Assembly (NCBI GenBank): GCA_040767925.1
Contig: JAXGNN010000001.1
Location: 186,001 to 250,000, forward strand
Length of the DNA: 64,000 bases
Direction of reading: 5' to 3'
From: Phil1 sp040767925
Lineage (GTDB): Bacteria > Bacillota > Clostridia > Christensenellales > CAG-138
Shown here: positions 59,307-64,000 of the stretch, in pieces
How positions within the stretch are numbered: position 1 is the stretch's first letter
Layout: the number at the start of each line of letters is the position of its first letter
Position numbers and translations under genes: made by a program
Notes under the pieces: model-generated
Databases searched by the model: none
Told to the model about the DNA's origin: nothing
Seen by the model: the letters and a program-made list of their open reading frames with translations, nothing else

Positions 59307-61631
59307 TTCCCGCGCTTTGATGAAATAGGTTCTCGACCCGTAATCGCCGAGCAATCGGATCTCCCCGTTGTAGCCCGTGCCGCCGAACTGCTGCTTGAGG
59401 CGCAGCCCCGCGCGGTTGAGCACGTCCCCGCCCGCGACGTAGCTTTCCTCCGTCATCGGGAACATGTACCGTGAGGAGAGCATCGCCATCGCCGCGCCCT
59501 CGCCGTTGAGCTTGACGGGGAGGGCGTGCTTGACGAGGCCGCCGAACGCGCTGATGGAGATGAACTGCTCCCGCCCTGTCACGTCGTAGTCGAGCGATTC
59601 GTCGAGCCCGCGCATGGGCAATATATCCCGCGTGCGCGGGGGCGTCGCCCTCTCCTGGAAGAACAGCGCAACGGCCTCCCGCCGGTCGGGGGACACGCAC
59701 ATCCAGACGCGCCTGCCGCCCTCGCCGGGGATGGGGATCCTGTAGAAATCGCCGAACTGCAACAGGCTCCTGTGCGCCTTATACCACGCGATCTGCGCCT
59801 TGACGCATTTGCGGTCGAAGCTCGTCATTTCCGTCATGTCCATCTCGTAGCCGACTAGGCCGAACGCCGCCACGTTGAAGCGCGTCTCGATCTGCGTGCG
59901 GCGCAGCGCGCTCTGGCTGGGAGAGGCGGAAACGTGCGCGCCGATCGCGGAGAGCGGATAGCCGAAGCTCGTCCCCTCCTGGATGGCCACGCGGCAGAAG
60001 GCGTCCGTATTGTCGCTCGTCCAGACCTGCGGCATATAGGAGAGCATGCCGAGGTCGAACCGGTTGCCGCCCGACGCGCAGGACTCGAAGAGGATGTTCG
60101 GGAAGCGCGCGGTGAGCGTTTCGAGGATTTCATAGAGGCCGAGGATGTAGCGGTGGGCGAACTCCCCCTGCCGCTCCGGCGGGAGCGAGGGCGTATACGG
60201 ATCGGAAAAGTTGCGGTTATAGTCCCACTTGACGTAGGCGATGTCCGCGGAGGAAAAGATGCGGACCATGGAGTTTATGATATAGTTGCGCACCTCCGGC
60301 CGCGTCAGGTCGAGCAGGAGCTGGTTGCGCCCGAGCGCGGGCTCCCGCCCCGGCGTCCGCACGGCCCAGTCGGGGTGCATGCGGTAAAGGTCGCTGTCCT
60401 CGTTGACCATCTCCGGCTCCACCCAGACGCCGAAGAGCAGCCCGAGCTCCGCGAGCTTCTTTTGCAGCCCCTCGAGCCCGCGCGGCAGCTTCCTGGTGTT
60501 CACAAACCAGTCGCCCAGCGCGCGACGGTCATCGTCCCGCGCGCCGAACCAGCCGTCGTCCATCACGAAGAGCTCCGCGCCCGCCTCCGCCCCTTCTTTG
60601 GCGATGGCCAAAAGCTTCTTTTCATCGAAATCCATCCACGTGCCTTCCCAGTTGTTGACGAGCACGGGGCGCTCGCGGTCCCGCCACTCCCCGCGAACGA
60701 TGTGCCGCCGCACGAAGCGGTGCATGTTTTGCGAGAGCGCGCCGAATCCGTTTTCGGAGAAGGAATAGACCGCCTCGGGCGCCTCGAAGCGCTGCCCGGG
60801 CTCGAGCTGCCAGGAGAATCCGGATGGGTTGATGCCGATGAGCGCCCGCGTTTTATGATAGAAGGTCTCCTCGAAAATTTCCGCGTGGTTGCCGCTGTAT
60901 ACAAGGTTGAAGGCGTAGACCCGCCCGCGCTCCTCGCCGGCGCCCGGCTCGGAGAGCATGACGAAGGGGTTCGCCTTCGCCGAACTCGCGCCCGCTTTGG
61001 AATCGTTGACGAACGTGCCCGCGCAGAGCGTTCGAACCGTCCTCTGCCGCTCCGCGGACCACGCGCCGGTAAACGTCGTCAGCTCATAGCCCGCGACGGG
61101 CAAATCGAGCTGCGCGCTCATCGCGCGGCGAAGCGTCACCGGGGAATCGTTGTCGTTGACGTATTCAACGCGCTGGGCGATGACGTCGCATTCGGCGAAG
61201 GGCGTGAAAAACAGCCGCGCGCGAAGCTTCGCCGCGGCGTCGCAAAGCGTGACGGCATACGTCCCGGCGCCGTCCTCCTGATTCGCGGAAGGCAGCGATT
61301 CCATCGGGGGCTTGCCCTCGATGAGCTCCACGCCCGAAACGAGGAAGTCCGTCGCGCAGGAGCCGTCCGGCAGCGTGAACTCCGCGAGGGGTTCGCGGAA
61401 ATCGCCCCGCCCGAGCGTGCCGAACAGGAGGCTCGCGCCGTCGAGCCCGTAATTCGCGTTATCCCGGTCGGCGGCGACGATGCTGCCCTCCGGCACGTCG
61501 TATCTCTCCATCAGCGCGGCGTAATCAGCCTGCCGCCGAAGCCTTGCGCCGTAATGGAGCAGCGTGAGCCTCTTGCCCGTTTCGGCATGGAAAACGAGGC
61601 TGGTGTTCCTCGTGTCGATATGGACGATCAT
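59301..61631 (-). CDS. Alpha-galactosidase, GH36
   Basis: 776 residues, no signal peptide, so cytoplasmic. The N-terminal beta-sandwich (about 1-310) precedes a TIM barrel with WEGTWMDFDEKKLLAIAKEG and VMDDGWFGARDDD. The nucleophile Asp470 is in AYVKWDYNRNF and the acid/base Asp540 in WTSDNTDAF. A C-terminal beta-domain closes the protein. It hydrolyses terminal alpha-galactosides such as melibiose or raffinose after uptake. ATG 61631 with AGGAGG upstream. No transporter or sugar regulator sits beside it, and it interrupts the holA-rpsT-gpr-spoIIP neighbourhood. Confidence 0.96.
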   Translation of the reverse strand: MIVHIDTRNTSLVFHAETGKRLTLLHYGARLRRQADYAALMERYDVPEGSIVAADRDNANYGLDGASLLFGTLGRGDFREPLAEFTLPDGSCATDFLVSGVELIEGKPPMESLPSANQEDGAGTYAVTLCDAAAKLRARLFFTPFAECDVIAQRVEYVNDNDSPVTLRRAMSAQLDLPVAGYELTTFTGAWSAERQRTVRTLCAGTFVNDSKAGASSAKANPFVMLSEPGAGEERGRVYAFNLVYSGNHAEIFEETFYHKTRALIGINPSGFSWQLEPGQRFEAPEAVYSFSENGFGALSQNMHRFVRRHIVRGEWRDRERPVLVNNWEGTWMDFDEKKLLAIAKEGAEAGAELFVMDDGWFGARDDDRRALGDWFVNTRKLPRGLEGLQKKLAELGLLFGVWVEPEMVNEDSDLYRMHPDWAVRTPGREPALGRNQLLLDLTRPEVRNYIINSMVRIFSSADIAYVKWDYNRNFSDPYTPSLPPERQGEFAHRYILGLYEILETLTARFPNILFESCASGGNRFDLGMLSYMPQVWTSDNTDAFCRVAIQEGTSFGYPLSAIGAHVSASPSQSALRRTQIETRFNVAAFGLVGYEMDMTEMTSFDRKCVKAQIAWYKAHRSLLQFGDFYRIPIPGEGGRRVWMCVSPDRREAVALFFQERATPPRTRDILPMRGLDESLDYDVTGREQFISISAFGGLVKHALPVKLNGEGAAMAMLSSRYMFPMTEESYVAGGDVLNRAGLRLKQQFGGTGYNGEIRLLGDYGSRTYFIKARES

Positions 61632-61660
61632 CGCTTCGCCTCCTGTAAGAATCTGCCATC

Positions 61661-61689
61661 ATCATACACCATCAGGGGGTGAGCGGCAA
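61661..61689 (-). promoter_or_regulatory. Sigma-A promoter of the alpha-galactosidase gene
   Basis: TTGCCG (61689-61684), a 17-base spacer and TATGAT (61666-61661), overlapping the spoIIP stop. It allows vegetative expression independent of the sporulation genes upstream. Confidence 0.6.
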
Positions 61690-62649
61690 TACGCCTTCCG
61701 CCCCCTCCCCTTCCCGCGGCTTGAGGTTAGCGGCCTTGGCGATGGCGGCGGCGAGATAGTCCGCGGCGTTGAGCGCCTGCTCGAGCGTGTTGGCGTTATG
61801 GCCCACCTCGGCGAGCAGGCAAGTGCTCGACACGTGCTGGTTATACCGCCCGGCCTTCACGCGGATGTTGCGCGCGAGCCCGCTGTCGATGGAAAGCAGA
61901 TATTCGGTCAAGCGCTTGGCGAGCGCGTAGTTCGAGGCGAAGTCGGGCATCTCGTCGAAGCCCGTGCCGGTCGCGCCCTTGCCCGTGCCCACGACGAACA
62001 TGATGCGCGCGACCTCCTTGCCGTCTATGACGATATAGTCCCTGGGGATGACGGGTTCTCCGCCGTCGTCCCTGTGAACGTCGATAAAGAGCGTGATGCT
62101 CGGATATTTTTCCTTATAATAAAGCATGGTTTCAAGCGAGCGCGAATAGGCCGTGGCGAGCTTGGGCGGCTCGTGGTTGGTGGTGTCGTGGATGACCTCT
62201 ATTCCGTAGACGTCGCGAAGCTGTTGCGCCAAACGCTCGCCGACCGTCACGATGTTCATCGCGTCGTCCTGGCAGCGCCAGTTTGAGTCGGGCTCGTAGG
62301 GATACCGCTCCGTGGGAAAATAGCCTTCTTTCGTGTGGGTGTGATAGATGAGCACGCTGGGTTCGTCCCCGGCGAGGTTCATGTCCGGGCTTACGGGTTC
62401 CTTGGTGCCGATGAGTTCTATGAGAAACCGGATGTCGACGTTCTCGTCCACATCCGCCCGTTCAAGCTTGATGGTGGGCTGGGGCGTGGGGGTCGCCTCC
62501 GCTTCCTTGTTCCCTTCGGCGGCGCCCGCGAGCTTCGATACGGCCACCGCGAGGAGGATGATGGCACAGATCCCGGTTAAAACAACCGCAAAGTAGCCTT
62601 TCGCTTTCGGATTCGTTTTGCGCCTGACGGCGCGCACAGTCGTTCGCAT
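61672..62649 (-). CDS. spoIIP: Stage II sporulation protein P (SpoIIP)
   Basis: 325 residues from ATG 62649, with GGGAGG eight bases upstream. N-terminal membrane helix (YFAVVLTGICAIILLAVAVSK), a linker, then the amidase/endopeptidase domain. It has VLIYHTHTKEGYF (metal His), FIDVHRDDGGE and LLAEVGHNANTLEQA (Glu and His). SpoIIP with SpoIID and SpoIIM degrades septal peptidoglycan to allow engulfment. Directly downstream of gpr on the same strand, as in Bacillus. Confidence 0.95.
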   Translation of the reverse strand: MRTTVRAVRRKTNPKAKGYFAVVLTGICAIILLAVAVSKLAGAAEGNKEAEATPTPQPTIKLERADVDENVDIRFLIELIGTKEPVSPDMNLAGDEPSVLIYHTHTKEGYFPTERYPYEPDSNWRCQDDAMNIVTVGERLAQQLRDVYGIEVIHDTTNHEPPKLATAYSRSLETMLYYKEKYPSITLFIDVHRDDGGEPVIPRDYIVIDGKEVARIMFVVGTGKGATGTGFDEMPDFASNYALAKRLTEYLLSIDSGLARNIRVKAGRYNQHVSSTCLLAEVGHNANTLEQALNAADYLAAAIAKAANLKPREGEGAEGVLPLTP

Positions 62650-62694
62650 GAGTACGCCCTCCCGTCTCCCCATACTATGAGGGCGTGGACAACT

Positions 62695-63618
62695 TTATGC
62701 GATGAGCGTCCTCACTCCCACATAATCCATGCCAAATAAGGCGCGATTGATCCCATCCGCCACGATGCGCGTCATGTCCGCGACGAGCGCGTCGATCTCC
62801 TTGGGGGTGACGATGAGCTCCCCGATGTGTTCCACGATGACCCGGTCCGCGAGGTCCTTAAGCTGCTCCTCCTCGTCGTGGCGGCCGGTTTCGTCGGCGA
62901 TGAGGCTGATGGTGTCGCGCGCGATCGTCCCCGCATACACGACGAGGGGCACGCCGATTGCGATCACGGGCACGCCGAGCGTTTCGTCGTTGAGGCCGGA
63001 GCGGATGTTGCCGATGCCGGCGCCCGGGCTGATGCCCGTGTCGGTGAGCTGTATGGTGGTGCTGATGCGCGCCGCGCGGCGGGAGGCGAGCGAATCGACC
63101 GCGATGATGAGACCGGGCTTCGTATGCTCCGCAACGCCGTGGATGATTTCCTTCGTTTCAACGCCCGTGACGCCCAACACGCCCGGCGCGAGCGCGCATA
63201 CCTCGCGCACGGTCTCCGGCACGGCGTCGGCCATATACTGCTTGATGTGCCGCGTAACGTAGATGGAGTCGGCGACGCGCGGGCCGAGCGAATCCGGCGT
63301 GACCGCCCGGTTGCCGAGGCCCGCCACGAGCACGGTGGCGTCGGGCGCGACGCCCTCCATAAGGTAGACGAGCTGCCGCGCGAGCTCGCGCGAAACCGCG
63401 TCGAAAAGCCCGGCGGGCTTGAGGGTCAAATCCGGCGCGTCGAGCGTGATGTACCTGCCCATGCGCTTGCCGAGGATGTTCGCGGCCGTGGGCGTCTTGA
63501 CCGTGATGCGCGAAACGTCCACCCTGTCCCGCGTAAAATTTTCCTCCTCGACGCCTATAATCTCCGGATGCAGCTCGCGCGCCTCCATGGCGAGGTCCGT
63601 GCGTATCACACCGCTCAT
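62695..63618 (-). CDS. gpr: Germination protease GPR
   Basis: 307 residues; cleaves small acid-soluble spore proteins at germination. Family motifs: RTDLAMEAREL (pro-region), VAGLGNRAVTPDSLGPRVAD, GVTGVETKEIIHGV, IAVDSLASRRAARISTTIQLTDTGISPGAGIGN and GVPVIAIGVPLVVYA. AAGGGAG precedes the ATG at 63618. The pro-region is very short. It is co-oriented with spoIIP 45 bases downstream and divergent from rpsT. Confidence 0.97.
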   Translation of the reverse strand: MSGVIRTDLAMEARELHPEIIGVEEENFTRDRVDVSRITVKTPTAANILGKRMGRYITLDAPDLTLKPAGLFDAVSRELARQLVYLMEGVAPDATVLVAGLGNRAVTPDSLGPRVADSIYVTRHIKQYMADAVPETVREVCALAPGVLGVTGVETKEIIHGVAEHTKPGLIIAVDSLASRRAARISTTIQLTDTGISPGAGIGNIRSGLNDETLGVPVIAIGVPLVVYAGTIARDTISLIADETGRHDEEEQLKDLADRVIVEHIGELIVTPKEIDALVADMTRIVADGINRALFGMDYVGVRTLIA

Positions 63619-63665
63619 CTTTTCGCTCCCTTCATCGCTTCACCTGGTATGTTATCCGCGGCAAA

Positions 63666-63685
63666 GGCGCGCTATACAGCGCGCC
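63666..63685. repeat. Palindrome between gpr and rpsT
   Basis: GGCGCGC-TATACA-GCGCGCC is a perfect 7-bp inverted repeat about 50 bases upstream of gpr and 41 bases upstream of the rpsT promoter. It could be a binding site for a regulator or a structured leader of gpr. Confidence 0.5.
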
Positions 63686-63726
63686 GCAATCAGGAAAAAA
63701 CAGGCTGATCTGCGGAGAAAATATGC

Positions 63727-63755
63727 TTGCAATCCATATAGGCGCGTGATATAAT
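63727..63755 (+). promoter_or_regulatory. Sigma-A promoter of rpsT
   Basis: TTGCAA (63727-63732), a 17-base spacer and a perfect TATAAT (63750-63755), 36 bases before the TTG start. Confidence 0.8.
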
Positions 63756-63791
63756 CCACCATGTTCGAGAAAAAAAAGGGGGAAAACCGTT

Positions 63792-64000
63792 TTGGCAAAC
63801 CATAAGTCCGCACTGAAGCGCGTAGGCACCACCGCGAAAAAAAACCTGAATAACCGCATCGTCTCCTCCCGCGCGAAGACCATCGTGAAGAAGTTCGACG
63901 CCGTCGTCGCCTCTGGCGACCAGGCCGCCGTGCAGTCTGTATATACCGAGGCCGTCAGCACCGTCGACAAGGCCGCGGCGAAGGGCGTCATCCACAAGAA
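63792..64000 (+). CDS. rpsT: 30S ribosomal protein S20, N-terminal part (runs off window)
   Basis: 69 residues present: after the initiator, ANHKSALKRVGTTAKKNLNN and RIVSSRAKTIVKKF, the usual helical, lysine-rich S20 sequence; the rest lies beyond 64000. It binds 16S rRNA early in 30S assembly. The start codon is TTG (63792) with AAGGGGG upstream; UUG initiation of rpsT is also known from E. coli, where it allows autoregulation. Confidence 0.93.
   Translation, partial: MANHKSALKRVGTTAKKNLNNRIVSSRAKTIVKKFDAVVASGDQAAVQSVYTEAVSTVDKAAAKGVIHK

Noticed and set aside
63619..63690. Possible sigma-F/sigma-G promoter (GTATA...CATACC) for gpr
   Set aside because: The spacing of about 21 bases is too long for the known 16-18 base window, so I do not list it, although such regulation is expected for the family.

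Overview
This window looks like chromosomal DNA of a spore-forming, GC-rich Bacillota (Clostridia-type) bacterium, probably an uncultured gut or animal-associated lineage. Four things point this way: a gerA-gerB-gerC germination receptor set, spoIIP and gpr, the gram-positive order dgt-dnaG-rpoD, and cdaA-cdaR with a T-box in front of pheST. Shine-Dalgarno sites are mostly strong GGAGG types. Promoters read as ordinary sigma-A (TTGNNN-17-TATAAT), and TTG/GTG starts are frequent. I see no rRNA or tRNA genes, no CRISPR array, no insertion sequence and no prophage. The species cannot be named from this evidence.

Layout. 1-4910 (minus) is replication and transcription core: the start of a PcrA/UvrD helicase, then rpoD, dnaG and dgt. 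5092-9598 holds a divergent Fpg/Nei-type glycosylase, a YihY/BrkB membrane protein, a PadR regulator with its DUF4097-type membrane partner, and recO. 9735-14267 holds pyruvate phosphate dikinase and small membrane/lipoprotein genes. 14396-18088 is pheS-pheT behind a Phe T-box. 18130-27787 is a long minus-strand block of glmU, an alpha/beta hydrolase, a membrane-anchored MurF, Ddl, NADP isocitrate dehydrogenase, a SEC-C protein and a very unusual three-domain MBL nuclease / dead serine-hydrolase fold / GNAT fusion. 27973-33062 has a VanZ-like fused membrane protein, a sirtuin, an aspartate-type aminotransferase and a membrane-anchored HtrA protease. 33335-40125 has a MacB-like ABC system with a secreted helical partner, then an MFS protein and two tiny membrane genes. 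40112-47703 has envelope proteins (PQQ-type propeller, beta-helix lipoprotein), a FAD dehydrogenase, the c-di-AMP genes cdaA-cdaR and small proteins. 47705-52617 has gerC-gerB-gerA and a polysaccharide deacetylase. 52807-59306 is a plus-strand run: queA-tgt (queuosine), tsaE-tsaB-rimI (t6A), ridA, a comEC-like gene and holA. 59301-64000 has an alpha-galactosidase, spoIIP, gpr and the start of rpsT.

How the genes fit together. Peptidoglycan supply (glmU acetyltransferase, Ddl, MurF), c-di-AMP control of wall homeostasis (cdaA/cdaR), wall remodelling (SpoIIP, deacetylase) and spore entry/exit (SpoIIP, GPR, Ger) dominate the window. The comEC-holA-rpsT-gpr-spoIIP block known from Bacillus is kept, but it is broken by an alpha-galactosidase and partly inverted.

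The observations most worth following are: the three-domain fusion at 18130-21063, in which every catalytic motif of the central beta-lactamase-like domain is replaced; a GlmU whose uridyltransferase half has lost its key residues; a perfect hairpin that buries the gerA ribosome binding site; an apparently leaderless holA; and a recurrent short repeat-plus-hairpin cassette at gene ends.
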